This document shows, piece by piece, positions 38,330 through 47,313 of a stretch of 64,000 nucleotides of DNA. The notes beneath the pieces are model-generated. The model was not told where the DNA came from. It saw only the letters and a list, made by a program, of their open reading frames with translations, and made no database searches. How positions within the stretch are numbered: the stretch's first letter is position 1; every line of letters starts with the position of its first letter. Source of the DNA: Nereida ignava (GTDB lineage: Bacteria; Pseudomonadota; Alphaproteobacteria; Rhodobacterales; Rhodobacteraceae); assembly GCF_001049735.1 (NCBI RefSeq), contig NZ_CVPC01000003.1:186001-250000 (forward strand), in the 5' to 3' direction. Both the position numbers and the translations under genes were made by a program.

Positions 38330-39046
38330 TCAAGATGGCAAATAGGCCGCGCGCCACATGGCATCAAGACGATCAATCTCGTCTACGTCAAATTGTGCTG
38401 AGCTTTCCCAATAACGCCCCGAAGCCACAAAATAGCCAATTGATTTTTCTGCACTAAGCACATCCGCCATCGCCACATCAGAAGGTGGGGGCGGCGTGGT
38501 TTGCAGGTGTCTGATGTCTGCAAGTTTGGCCCGTGGAAAGACTTGCCGGCTTGGCGCATCTGACAAGTTTACGACGTTGCAGCCTTGGGCGTTTGCATGA
38601 AGTGCTAAGCGGGCGGATTTAGCTTCAAGCGAACGAAGGCTTATGTCCTCGCGTAGAGGGTCAGAGGTGCCCTTGCCATAAAAGTGGGTGTTGCCTTGGG
38701 CGGCGTACATCATGTCACATCCAAAGAATGCCATCACAGACGGGCGCAGCGCACCCAACGCCCAGTATCCAGCAGTGAAAGCCATTGTCCCACCGGCGTA
38801 AACAAAGCCGCCGTATGTATTTTGCACCGCGACATAGTCATCTGCAGTAATGATCTTTTGGAGTGGCGACACCGTTGCGGGACGTTTGTCCGCGGAAAAG
38901 TCTTCGGGATGAATAAGATGCGACCAATCAGGGCGGACCCGCCACGCGTTGTTTATCACCACTATGTGGTCGAAAATACCGCGGTCCCAATTGGCGGCTT
39001 GTGTCGCATCCGGACCACTTCCAAGGATCAGGATGCGCGGGCCCAT
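38330..39046 (-). CDS. Conserved protein with Rossmann/glycosyltransferase-like features
   Basis: The 238-aa protein begins GPRILILGSGPDA, a nucleotide-binding type loop, then HIVVINNAWRVRPDWSHLIHPEDF and FAFFGCDMMYAAQGNTHFYG-like segments. This pattern resembles proteins with a DUF115/sialyltransferase-like fold. I cannot assign an activity. It starts 3 bp after purF and is probably co-transcribed with it. Nothing in the sequence links it to purines. Confidence 0.6.
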   Translation of the reverse strand: MGPRILILGSGPDATQAANWDRGIFDHIVVINNAWRVRPDWSHLIHPEDFSADKRPATVSPLQKIITADDYVAVQNTYGGFVYAGGTMAFTAGYWALGALRPSVMAFFGCDMMYAAQGNTHFYGKGTSDPLREDISLRSLEAKSARLALHANAQGCNVVNLSDAPSRQVFPRAKLADIRHLQTTPPPPSDVAMADVLSAEKSIGYFVASGRYWESSAQFDVDEIDRLDAMWRAAYLPS

Positions 39047-39049
39047 GGC

Positions 39050-40567
39050 CTATTCAGCAGCCTTCATTTCAAAGCCTTTTTCGATCATATCAGTCGGCTT
39101 AACGGGATATTCACCGCTGAAACACGCGTCACAATACTGCGGATGCTGCGGATCGCGGCCCTCTGCCTCGCCCACGGCACGGTAAAGACCATCGAGTGAG
39201 ATGAATTTCAGGCTGTCCACTTCAAGGTGCTGGCGCATCTCGTCCTCAGACATGGTTGCCGCAAGTAGCTTTTCACGCTGAGGCGTATCAACGCCGTAAA
39301 AACAAGGCCAAGCTGTGGGGGGCGACGCGATGCGGAAGTGCACTTCTTTTGCGCCAGCATCCAAAATCATCTCTTTGATTTTGCGGCTGGTGGTACCGCG
39401 CACAACGCTATCGTCGACCAAGATCACGCGCTTTCCTTTGATCAGCGCGCGGTTGACGTTGAGTTTAAGGCGGACACCCATGTTGCGGATTTGCTCCGTG
39501 GGCTCAATGAATGTGCGGCCCATGTATTGGTTGCGGATGATGCCCATTGCATAGGGAATGCCGCTTTCAAGGCTGAAACCAATCGCCGCAGGGGTGCCAC
39601 TGTCAGGCACAGGGCAAACAAGATCGGCCTCAACCGGGTTCTCTTTTGCTAACTCGCGGCCAATTGCCTCGCGGGTTTCATACACGCTACGCCCGCCAAG
39701 AATACTGTCTGGGCGGCTGAAATAGACGTGCTCGAAAATACAGAAACGGGGGCGTTGTGGGCGGAAGGGGTAAGAGCTTTCAACGCCATTATCGGTAATC
39801 ACGACCATCTCGCCGGGTTTGATCTCACGGACGAACTCTGCACCGATGATATCAAGGCCACAGGTCTCTGATGATAGCGCGTAGCCATCCCCAAGTTTGC
39901 CAAGTACCAGCGGGCGAACGCCAAGTGGGTCACGCACGCCGATCAGTTTTGTGCGGGTCATTGCAACAACTGAAAACGCACCTTCCACGCGGCGCAGCGC
40001 ATCTTCCATCCGTTCGGGGATCGTGCGCTGAAGCGAACGCGCCATCAGGTGCAGGATACATTCACTGTCGGACGAGCTTTGGAAAATGCTGCCGCGTTCG
40101 GTCAATTCACGGCGCAGCGCATCGGCGTTGGTGATGTTGCCGTTGTGGGCAATGGCCGCACCGCCCATGGAAAACTCACCAAAGAAAGGCTGCACGTCAC
40201 GGATTGACGTCTGGCCTTTGGAACCAGCGGTTGAATAACGCACATGCCCGATCGCAACAGGCCCGGGCAGGGTTTCCATCACAGAGTGAGACGTGAAGTT
40301 GTCGCGGACATAGCCAAAACGGCGCGCGTTGTTGAAACCGTGTTCGGGGTGATGCGCAACGATGCCACCTGCTTCTTGGCCGCGGTGTTGCAGGGCGTGC
40401 AGCCCGAGTGCCACAAAGTTTGCGGCATCTTGTTGGCCGTGTACACCAAAAATGCCGCATTCTTCTTTTAGCTTATCATCATCAAACGGGTCGGCCCGAA
40501 AGACTGGCTCTTGGGCCAAAGATGTTGGGGTGCTCTCAGGGCGGGAGGTGTGAGGTGTCTCAGTCAC
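39050..40567 (-). CDS. purF: Amidophosphoribosyltransferase
   Basis: PurF transfers glutamine nitrogen to PRPP, the first step of purine synthesis. A propeptide of about 36 residues precedes the N-terminal nucleophile Cys in EECGIFGV. The glutaminase domain has HRGQEAGGI, RYSTAGSK and HNGNITN. The PRPP loop is VILVDDSVVRGTTSRKI. Cysteines for an iron-sulfur cluster, as in the Bacillus type, may be present (FCIFEHVYF, WPCFYG). Length 505 aa. Confidence 0.96.
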   Translation of the reverse strand: MTETPHTSRPESTPTSLAQEPVFRADPFDDDKLKEECGIFGVHGQQDAANFVALGLHALQHRGQEAGGIVAHHPEHGFNNARRFGYVRDNFTSHSVMETLPGPVAIGHVRYSTAGSKGQTSIRDVQPFFGEFSMGGAAIAHNGNITNADALRRELTERGSIFQSSSDSECILHLMARSLQRTIPERMEDALRRVEGAFSVVAMTRTKLIGVRDPLGVRPLVLGKLGDGYALSSETCGLDIIGAEFVREIKPGEMVVITDNGVESSYPFRPQRPRFCIFEHVYFSRPDSILGGRSVYETREAIGRELAKENPVEADLVCPVPDSGTPAAIGFSLESGIPYAMGIIRNQYMGRTFIEPTEQIRNMGVRLKLNVNRALIKGKRVILVDDSVVRGTTSRKIKEMILDAGAKEVHFRIASPPTAWPCFYGVDTPQREKLLAATMSEDEMRQHLEVDSLKFISLDGLYRAVGEAEGRDPQHPQYCDACFSGEYPVKPTDMIEKGFEMKAAE

Positions 40568-40703
40568 AACGGGTGCATCTCCGAATCCGCGTCAGGTGTG
40601 GCCGTTGTAGCCACTCGCTTTGTCGGTGTCACGGAAGTTTCCTAACAAGCTACGCGATTTCAGGTGTAAAATGAACGGTCGGGTAACTATGCCGCGCGCG
40701 CGA

Positions 40704-41150
40704 TTACAAGTAGCTGCCCAAAAGGCTGTCGAGTTCCCCCATGTGCACGGGCTTGGGAAGCGCGCCGGTTAGTCCCAAGTCATGGGCGGCGCGGGGGCTG
40801 TGGTAGTTTTGATCCGCTGACATCAAATAAATCGGCAGGTTGCGGGGCGGGTCTTCTTGCATATCGCGAATGCGCGCAGACGCCTCGATGCCCGAAAATT
40901 TAGGCATATGGATGTCCATCAGAATAAGCGCAAATCTGTGGCTTTCATTGGCCAGAAGATCAAGGCAGATGTCCCCATCCTCAGCCAACTCATAGCTATA
41001 GCCCAAGGCATCCATGAACTCTGCCATCATGAATTGCGTCGCGGGATCGTCTTCTACAATCAATACTTTTTTAGTCACGGTATTCGCCGTCGGTTCGTGT
41101 ATTACGGAAGGTTCATCAAGCAATTTCTGCATCGACTTGTCGCCAATCAT
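40704..41150 (-). CDS. Single-domain response regulator
   Basis: This 148-aa protein consists of a receiver domain after a 25-residue leader. The phosphoacceptor is Asp79 in LILMDIHMP, the acidic pocket is VEDD, and the Lys is in LPKPV. There is no output domain. It overlaps the upstream histidine kinase gene by 35 bp, so it is almost certainly its partner. The receiver resembles those fused to hybrid kinases. Signal output is not visible here. Confidence 0.9.
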   Translation of the reverse strand: MIGDKSMQKLLDEPSVIHEPTANTVTKKVLIVEDDPATQFMMAEFMDALGYSYELAEDGDICLDLLANESHRFALILMDIHMPKFSGIEASARIRDMQEDPPRNLPIYLMSADQNYHSPRAAHDLGLTGALPKPVHMGELDSLLGSYL

Positions 41151-42768
41151 ATAGTGTCAGTGTAAATATGCTGCCCTTGGGGCTGTTAGGGCGAACGGAA
41201 AGGGTGCCCGATAATAGGGCGGCGACTTCCTTGCTGATCGACAGGCCAAGGCCGCTGCCCTCTGCGCGACGTGCGACGCCGTTGTCGATTTGATAGAAAC
41301 GCTTGAACAGCTCGGCCTCATGACTTTTCGAAATGCCTGGCCCCGTATCACAGATGTCAAAGATCAAACCATCGGAGTCTTTGTCGATGTGAATATGCAT
41401 GCTGACTTGGCCGCTTTCGGTGAATTTGAAAGCATTGTCCAAAAGGTTCGTCAAAATTTGTGAAACCCGCTCCAGATCAATGCAAATACTCTGCGGAATG
41501 GCAGGGTCTACGGTAAGTTCTGTTGATATGTTGTTGCCAGCGCGCGCCTGAAAGCCGCTAAGCTGTGAGCGCAACTCCTCAATGGCTAGGTTTGTGCGTA
41601 CTTTGGTGGGGGTGATGTTAACGACCTCTGCATCAAGGCGCGACACATCAAGCACTTTGGTGAGTTCTGCAAACAAGCGTTCTGCTGAGCGGTGGCCACT
41701 GACCGCCTGACGTTTTTGGCGTTCCGGAATGTCTGCCCGTTCGATCAATTCAAACATTCCCATGATTGCGTTCAAAGGCGTGCGGATTTCGTGGCTCATC
41801 ACCGCTAGGAAGCGCGATTTGGCATCATCGGCTTTTTTAGCAGCTGCCTCAGCAGATTTTCGGTAGAGGACTTCGTCGCGCAACTGTGCGTTTTTGTACT
41901 CCAACTCGTCTTGGTCACGGATGCTGGCTATGCGTGCATTGCGCAAGCCGTTCGCACTTAGCAGCAAAAGCCCGCCCATCAGTGTTAAAATACCTGCAAA
42001 CATGGCCCCGATTTCGGGCGTATATGTTTGTTGTGCTTGCAAGAAAGCCGCACGAGGTTTCAGCGCGACGTTCAATTCATTGCCAAGGTATTGTGCGCTG
42101 GCGGTGGCAATTTTCGTTGCCGGATTTGAGGCAAAGTCTGGTGACGCAAAGATTTGCTCTCCGCTGAGGGTCAAAGACGTGCTGACATCTGCGGGTGCTA
42201 GCTCCTTCAACCATGTTCCCACCGAGAACACGGACACAATGCCGCCCATGAATTGACCTGCATTGAACACCGGCTCAAACACCAAAAAGCCGATGCCATC
42301 ACCGTTCAAAAGGGGCACTGGGTCTGTCATTGTGGTTTGTTTGCTGTCGCGGCCCGCGAACAATGCGCGGCGCCTGTCGGGGCTGACTGCAGAAATATCA
42401 CGACCGTTGGCAACTGTGTTTGTAATGGGCGCAGTTGATCGCGCGATAAAGTTGTTGTCGAGCCAGCTCATAGCAAGATTGCCGGGCATGTCATCTAGGT
42501 GATTTTGGGCATCATCCAAGAAAGCATCGGTGTCTAGTTGCCCCGCAAAGGCAATCCGTGATGCCATACGTTTGGCTGCCTCTTTGCGGTTTGTCAGATC
42601 AGCTTTGAGTGTTTTGGCAAAGGCATCTGCGCGGGCTTGGGTTGCGCGGATCGCTTGGTCATTGCGTTCTGCATTCAGGTAGACCCAAGTCACAGCGGCG
42701 ACAACGATGGTTAATCCCATCACGCCAGCAAATGTTTTGCGTTGATTGTATTTTTGAACGTCCGTCAT
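41116..42768 (-). CDS. Membrane sensor histidine kinase
   Basis: The 550-aa kinase has a first membrane helix (GVMGLTIVVAAVTWVYL), a periplasmic sensor region of about 250 residues and a second helix (GAMFAGILTLMGGLLLLSA). A HisKA domain follows with the H-box FLAVMSHEIRTPLNAIMGMF (His near residue 325). The HATPase domain shows NLLDNAFKFTESG, DTGPGI and GSGLGLSISKEV. The start is the ATG at 42768, just 1 bp after the stop of the upstream receiver gene; the longer reading frame upstream is unlikely to be translated. The ligand is unknown. Confidence 0.92.
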   Translation of the reverse strand: MTDVQKYNQRKTFAGVMGLTIVVAAVTWVYLNAERNDQAIRATQARADAFAKTLKADLTNRKEAAKRMASRIAFAGQLDTDAFLDDAQNHLDDMPGNLAMSWLDNNFIARSTAPITNTVANGRDISAVSPDRRRALFAGRDSKQTTMTDPVPLLNGDGIGFLVFEPVFNAGQFMGGIVSVFSVGTWLKELAPADVSTSLTLSGEQIFASPDFASNPATKIATASAQYLGNELNVALKPRAAFLQAQQTYTPEIGAMFAGILTLMGGLLLLSANGLRNARIASIRDQDELEYKNAQLRDEVLYRKSAEAAAKKADDAKSRFLAVMSHEIRTPLNAIMGMFELIERADIPERQKRQAVSGHRSAERLFAELTKVLDVSRLDAEVVNITPTKVRTNLAIEELRSQLSGFQARAGNNISTELTVDPAIPQSICIDLERVSQILTNLLDNAFKFTESGQVSMHIHIDKDSDGLIFDICDTGPGISKSHEAELFKRFYQIDNGVARRAEGSGLGLSISKEVAALLSGTLSVRPNSPKGSIFTLTLYDWRQVDAEIA

Positions 42769-42769
42769 A

Positions 42770-43162
42770 TTAAGCCCGCTCAGCTTTGGGCGAGTGCGAC
42801 ATCGCAGCGTAATCAATAAGGGCTGCAAGATCAGGAAGTGAAACCGGTTTGCGTAAAAGCCAATCCACCCCAGGCATTTCGGCCATGTGGTTGCCATGTG
42901 CAAAAACGCGTTCACCGGTGATCATGATGATCCGGCAGTCGGGTAGGGCTGTGCGAGCGTAATGTGACACACCGATTGAGGTGCCGCGTTCCAGATGCAG
43001 GTCGAGCATAAGCAAATCATAGGGTTGCTCGTGCATTGCCGCCATCGCGCTTTCAGCGTTGTCGACCGCCGTTACGGCGTGCCCTTCGTCCTCGAGAAAA
43101 TCACACCAAACCTGACGCAATTCTTGTGAATCTTCGAGAACCAAAACATCCATTACTGTCAC
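42770..43162 (-). CDS. Single-domain response regulator
   Basis: This 130-aa receiver has acidic pocket residues in LVLEDSQ, phosphoacceptor Asp54 in LLMLDLHLERG, and the conserved Lys in LLRKPVSL. There is no output domain. It is the first gene of the three-gene set receiver-kinase-receiver. Two receivers on one kinase suggest branching or a phosphate sink. Confidence 0.9.
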   Translation of the reverse strand: MTVMDVLVLEDSQELRQVWCDFLEDEGHAVTAVDNAESAMAAMHEQPYDLLMLDLHLERGTSIGVSHYARTALPDCRIIMITGERVFAHGNHMAEMPGVDWLLRKPVSLPDLAALIDYAAMSHSPKAERA

Positions 43163-43246
43163 CGACTAAATAAGTTGTCAGATACAGATAACGCGATTTG
43201 TATGAACGAAACCTAAACGGTTTACATAAAGTAAATATCTTGTGGG

Positions 43247-43807
43247 TTAAGTGGCAGCGCCGCATTCCCCGACAAGGTTCTCATATTGTGCTGTAACCCA
43301 GCCCAATGCCTGCTCTGGATTGCGCTCTTCGACTTGCCCTGTAAGCTTGCCGAACACGGCCGCCGAGCGGGAGTTGTCGATCATATCGAGGTTTTGACTG
43401 GTCAGCACCACGTCGTAGACAAAGAACGCGACAGCCACCAAAACGATGCCGCGCAATACGCCAAACAAAAAGCCGATGCCCTGATCAAGCCCGCCCAAGA
43501 CAGATCGCTGCACAAGGGATGAAAAAAGTGGGGTGATGATCGACATGATCACAAGGGCAAGCGCAAACACGGCTGCAAAAGCGGCGATGATGGCCAACTC
43601 ACAGCTTTCACCGATAAATCCGCCAATGACGGGCAGCTCTTTGACCAACGGTTCAGCTTGTGAGGCAAAAACAGACGCCAAGATAGCAGCCCCGATCCAA
43701 CCTGCGATGGAAAGTGCCTCGCGGACAAAACCACGGGAGTATGCAAGCAACGCGGAAACCACGATCACAAGCGCTACAATTCCATCAATCAGAGTGAATC
43801 CGTCCAT
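43247..43807 (-). CDS. cvpA: CvpA family membrane protein
   Basis: CvpA-type protein of 186 aa with four membrane segments, beginning MDGFTLIDGIVALVIVVSALLAYSRGFVREAL. The RGFVREAL loop is the family signature. In other bacteria CvpA is needed for colicin V production and envelope stress tolerance; its mechanism is not known. It lies 24 bp after radA, on the same strand. purF lies further down the strand, as in E. coli, but not adjacent. Confidence 0.88.
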   Translation of the reverse strand: MDGFTLIDGIVALVIVVSALLAYSRGFVREALSIAGWIGAAILASVFASQAEPLVKELPVIGGFIGESCELAIIAAFAAVFALALVIMSIITPLFSSLVQRSVLGGLDQGIGFLFGVLRGIVLVAVAFFVYDVVLTSQNLDMIDNSRSAAVFGKLTGQVEERNPEQALGWVTAQYENLVGECGAAT

Positions 43808-43831
43808 TTACACTTGTCCTTCTTGCTGGCG

Positions 43832-45196
43832 TTACCTGTCGCCAAAGATTTCAGTCACGAAACTCGCTAGATCTGGCATTTGCCGCAGCGCCATACCCTG
43901 TGTCGCAGGTGGTTTTGCAGTTTGCGCCGTAATGGCACCGCTAAAACCAAGTTTTTGGGCTTCTTTCAACCTATTTTCGGTTTGGGAGGCCGGTCTGAGC
44001 GCACCGGACAGGCTGATTTCGCCAAATATGACACTGTCTGCAGGCAGTGTTGCGTCCTCGCGTGCGCTCACCAAAGCGGCGGCCACGGCCAGATCTGCTG
44101 CGGGTTCGGTCACGCGCATCCCACCGGCCACATTGAGATACACATCAAGTCCGGTGAACGGCACACCTGCGCGCGCCTCCAGCACGGCCAAAATCATAGC
44201 AAGACGGCCCCCATCCCACCCCACAACTGTTCGGCGGGGTTGGGCATGTGGAGAAGGGGCCACGAGCGCTTGGAATTCACACAAAACGGGCCGTGAGCCT
44301 TCTATGCCCGCAAAAACAACGGAGCCCGGTGTTGGTTTGCCCCGTTCGGATAGAAAGAGGGCAGAGGGGTTTTTGACTTCCGCAAGACCGCGGCCCGTCA
44401 TTTCAAAAACACCGATCTCGTCTGCAGGGCCAAAGCGGTTCTTAACGGCGCGCAAAATCCGGAACGGGTGGCCGCGCTCGCCCTCAAAATAAAGGACTGT
44501 ATCTACCATGTGTTCAACAACGCGCGGCCCAGCAATTTGCCCACCTTTAGTGACGTGACCGACCATGATCACGGCGATGCCGTTGCGCTTGGCAAAACTT
44601 GTCAACTCATGGGCCGCTGCCCGCACCTGACTGACCGATCCAGGTGCTGCCTCAACGTGATCGGCCCACATTGTCTGGATTGAATCGATGATGCATAGAT
44701 CAGGCTTTTCGTCTTCGAGGGTGGTCAGAATATCGCGCAGGTTTGTCTCAGCGGCTAATAAGACAGGGCTGCTGGTAAGTTTAAGACGCTGAGCGCGCAT
44801 GCGGACTTGTCCCGCTGCTTCTTCGCCCGAGACATAGACAACCTTGAGGCCGTTGCGCGCAAACCTTGCCGCCGCTTGCAGCAAGAGTGTTGACTTACCG
44901 ATGCCTGGGTCGCCGCCCACAAGCAGGGCAGAGGCCTCGACCAATCCGCCCCCCAAAACGCGGTCAAGTTCTTCGACGCCCGACAAAGTTCGCGCAGGTG
45001 GTGTGTCTTGTGCTGCCAGATCGGTCAGGTTCAAGGCTTTGCCACGACGCATGCCAAGGGATTTGGAGGCAGGTCCCGAGGACAAGGCCTTTTCTTCTTC
45101 AATCGAGTTCCACTCGCCACAGCTATCACACTGCCCCGACCATTTGGACGTGACGGCGGCGCATGATGTGCAGCGAAAGCTGGCTGATTTGGCCAT
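43832..45196 (-). CDS. radA: DNA repair protein RadA
   Basis: RadA (454 aa) is a RecA-like branch-migration helicase. The N-terminal C4 zinc finger is CTSCAAVTSKWSGQCDSCGEW. Walker A is GDPGIGKSTLLLQ near residue 95, and the RadA-specific KNRFG motif is present (VKNRFGPADEIG). The C-terminal Lon-like domain contains DVYLNVAGGMRVTEPAADLAVA. Start and length are normal. Confidence 0.96.
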   Translation of the reverse strand: MAKSASFRCTSCAAVTSKWSGQCDSCGEWNSIEEEKALSSGPASKSLGMRRGKALNLTDLAAQDTPPARTLSGVEELDRVLGGGLVEASALLVGGDPGIGKSTLLLQAAARFARNGLKVVYVSGEEAAGQVRMRAQRLKLTSSPVLLAAETNLRDILTTLEDEKPDLCIIDSIQTMWADHVEAAPGSVSQVRAAAHELTSFAKRNGIAVIMVGHVTKGGQIAGPRVVEHMVDTVLYFEGERGHPFRILRAVKNRFGPADEIGVFEMTGRGLAEVKNPSALFLSERGKPTPGSVVFAGIEGSRPVLCEFQALVAPSPHAQPRRTVVGWDGGRLAMILAVLEARAGVPFTGLDVYLNVAGGMRVTEPAADLAVAAALVSAREDATLPADSVIFGEISLSGALRPASQTENRLKEAQKLGFSGAITAQTAKPPATQGMALRQMPDLASFVTEIFGDR

Positions 45197-45226
45197 GTTA
45201 CGTCCTTTGCGAGCCCTTGCGTTTCG

Positions 45227-45670
45227 TTAGTGCCGCAAGCTGCGCGCGGTTGCAATGGACAGGCACAATGAGGCGAGGATTGTAGCAGTGAAAAGATATA
45301 ATCCCCAAGCTGGCTCAACCCGCCCAAAGCCCGCGCCTTTCGCCAAAACAATGTAGAGCGCGATCAAGAAGACATCTGCCATCGCAAATTTGCCCAACAC
45401 GCCGATCAATGGCAGGGCGGTTGGTGCCATAATGCGCAACTGAACAAGCAACAGACCAAGCGTTTTTGCGATTGGGGCGATGATCGCAAAGATAATAACA
45501 ACCAAAGCAAGAAGCACATCGGTCTGCCAAAGGCTTGCAATGCCCGACCAAAGTGAAATTTCGTTAAGACCGAACAGCGGCAGCAGACCTGCACGCATGA
45601 GGGGCGCAAACCACGATAGGGGGAACAGGATCAGCAAAAGGGCATTTGCGGCAATCAACACCTTCATCAC
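45227..45670 (-). CDS. PqiA-like membrane protein
   Basis: The 147-aa protein has four hydrophobic segments. The pattern (WFAPLM, then SLWSGIASLWQTDVLLALVVIIFAIIAPIAKTLGLL, then LGKFAMADVFLIALYIVLAK) matches the single-domain paraquat-inducible protein A family. PqiA belongs to an envelope lipid transport system with an MCE protein, but no pqiB is adjacent. An mlaEF-like pair lies 120 bp upstream on the same strand, a possible functional link. Confidence 0.8.
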   Translation of the reverse strand: MMKVLIAANALLLILFPLSWFAPLMRAGLLPLFGLNEISLWSGIASLWQTDVLLALVVIIFAIIAPIAKTLGLLLVQLRIMAPTALPLIGVLGKFAMADVFLIALYIVLAKGAGFGRVEPAWGLYLFTATILASLCLSIATARSLRH

Positions 45671-45787
45671 ACTCGAAACCTCCGCCGCTGTCGATTTAGT
45701 TCATCCCTGAAGAAGTACCTCAAGGGCTATGGTTGACAGTAGCATATCCTTTGGGCGCGTCGTAATTCGCTTGAAAATAAGCCCAGG

Positions 45788-46528
45788 CTAGCGAATTGCC
45801 GCAATGGGACCTTCGCTTAGTCCGTTGATAAACTGATGCACGTAAGGATCGCCCGTCGTGTCCATTTCCGTAACCGTGCCGGTCCATTTGATCGTCCCGT
45901 CGTGCAACATTGCAACGCGGTCGGCGATGGCGCGGACTGATGACATATCATGGGTGATGGTCATCGCGGTTGCGCCCATTTCCACGACAATTTCACGGAT
46001 CAAATCGTTGATCACACCTGCCATAATTGGGTCGAGACCGGTGGTGGGCTCGTCGAAGAAAATAATCTCGGGGTCGGCGGCGATGGCGCGCGCAAGCCCT
46101 ACGCGCTTTTGCATGCCGCCGGACAGCTCGGCCGGAAACCGGTCTGCGACATCAGGTTTGAGGCCGACGCGTCGCAGCTTTTCAATTGCCAGCGCACGGG
46201 CTTCGTCGGTTGAGACGCCCGATTGAACAAGGCGAAAAGCGATATTTTGCCAAACCGGCATGCTGTCAAAAAGCGCGCCGCCCTGAAACAGCATTCCGAA
46301 ACGCGACAGCAGCGCATCACGGTCGCCGTCTTTGATGTCTTTGTCCGCCACCGTAATGGTGCCGATATCAGGTTTTACCAGCCCAAGAATACATTTCAGC
46401 GTTACAGACTTGCCTGTGCCTGAACCACCAATGATCACCATGCTTTCCCCTTTAGGGACATGAAGATCAACTCCGTTTAGTACGGCATTGTTTCCAAAGG
46501 CTTTATGAACGTTTTTGAGGCGGATCAT
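45788..46528 (-). CDS. mlaF: ABC ATP-binding protein of a phospholipid transporter (MlaF-like)
   Basis: The 246-aa ATPase shows Walker A GGSGTGKSVTLKCILGL, signature LSGGMQKRVGLARAI and Walker B IIFFDEPTTGLDP. The signature LSGGMQKRV is typical of MlaF-type lipid transporters. It overlaps the permease gene by 4 bp. MlaD and MlaC are not adjacent, so the MCE partner must lie elsewhere. Confidence 0.88.
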   Translation of the reverse strand: MIRLKNVHKAFGNNAVLNGVDLHVPKGESMVIIGGSGTGKSVTLKCILGLVKPDIGTITVADKDIKDGDRDALLSRFGMLFQGGALFDSMPVWQNIAFRLVQSGVSTDEARALAIEKLRRVGLKPDVADRFPAELSGGMQKRVGLARAIAADPEIIFFDEPTTGLDPIMAGVINDLIREIVVEMGATAMTITHDMSSVRAIADRVAMLHDGTIKWTGTVTEMDTTGDPYVHQFINGLSEGPIAAIR

Positions 46529-47313
46529 GCTGTGAAAAACGCCTCTGTTAGAATGTAGTTAGCAGCTAAGATAAGCACACTAGCCGCCACCACAGCCGCT
46601 TTTGTTGCGGCACCTACACCTTGCGCGCCGCGTCCTGAAGTCATGCCAAAATAGCAGCCCATCAATGCGACAATGAACCCAAAAACCGCGCCTTTCACAA
46701 GGCCGCTCGCAATGTCCCAAAACTCCAGAAAATCAGCGGTGTTTTGCAAATACGCGGCTGCGTTGAACCCAAGCCTGCTTGTGCCAACAAGATAGCCGCC
46801 CATAATCCCGATGATGTCACCGATAAGCACCAATACAGGTACAGTCAGTGTGGCGGCCAGAACCCGTGGAACAGTGAGGTATTTCATCGGGTTGGTCGAC
46901 AGGGTGACCAGTGCATCAATTTGTTCGGTTACTTTCATTGTACCGATTTCGGCGGCAATCGATGAGGCAACACGCGCCGCAACCATAAGACCACCCAAGA
47001 CGGGTCCCAACTCGCGGACCATTCCGATGGCGACAATCGACGGTACCACTGCTTCTGCGTTAAACCGCGCGCCGCCGGCATAGATTTGCAGCGCAAGAGC
47101 CCCACCTGTAAACAGCGCCGTTAGTCCCACAACAGGCAGGCTGAAGTATCCAATGGTGATGCAGGCTGAGACAAATTCACGCCAGTAAAATGGGGGGCGT
47201 GCAATTTGACCGATTGTTTGAGCAGCAAACAGGGCGACCGCGCCAATCGCGCCAATCGCGTTTAGAACAGCGCGGCCTGTGCTGCCCAAAAGTAATGTAG
47301 CGGACCGGATCAC
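46525..47313 (-). CDS. mlaE: ABC permease of a phospholipid transporter (MlaE-like)
   Basis: The 262-aa protein is an MlaE permease. [14 protein letters not shown], then [17 protein letters not shown]-type ([28 protein letters not shown]) and the C-terminal [13 protein letters not shown] and [17 protein letters not shown] are family marks. It works with the adjacent ATPase in outer-membrane lipid asymmetry or uptake. Overlaps alr by 4 bp. Confidence 0.9.
   Translation of the reverse strand: MIRSATLLLGSTGRAVLNAIGAIGAVALFAAQTIGQIARPPFYWREFVSACITIGYFSLPVVGLTALFTGGALALQIYAGGARFNAEAVVPSIVAIGMVRELGPVLGGLMVAARVASSIAAEIGTMKVTEQIDALVTLSTNPMKYLTVPRVLAATLTVPVLVLIGDIIGIMGGYLVGTSRLGFNAAAYLQNTADFLEFWDIASGLVKGAVFGFIVALMGCYFGMTSGRGAQGVGAATKAAVVAASVLILAANYILTEAFFTA

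Noticed and set aside
41116-42915. 599-aa version of the histidine kinase starting at 42915
   Set aside because: The extra 49 residues lie inside the upstream receiver gene and are not hydrophobic in a sensible way; the ATG at 42768 fits the first membrane helix.
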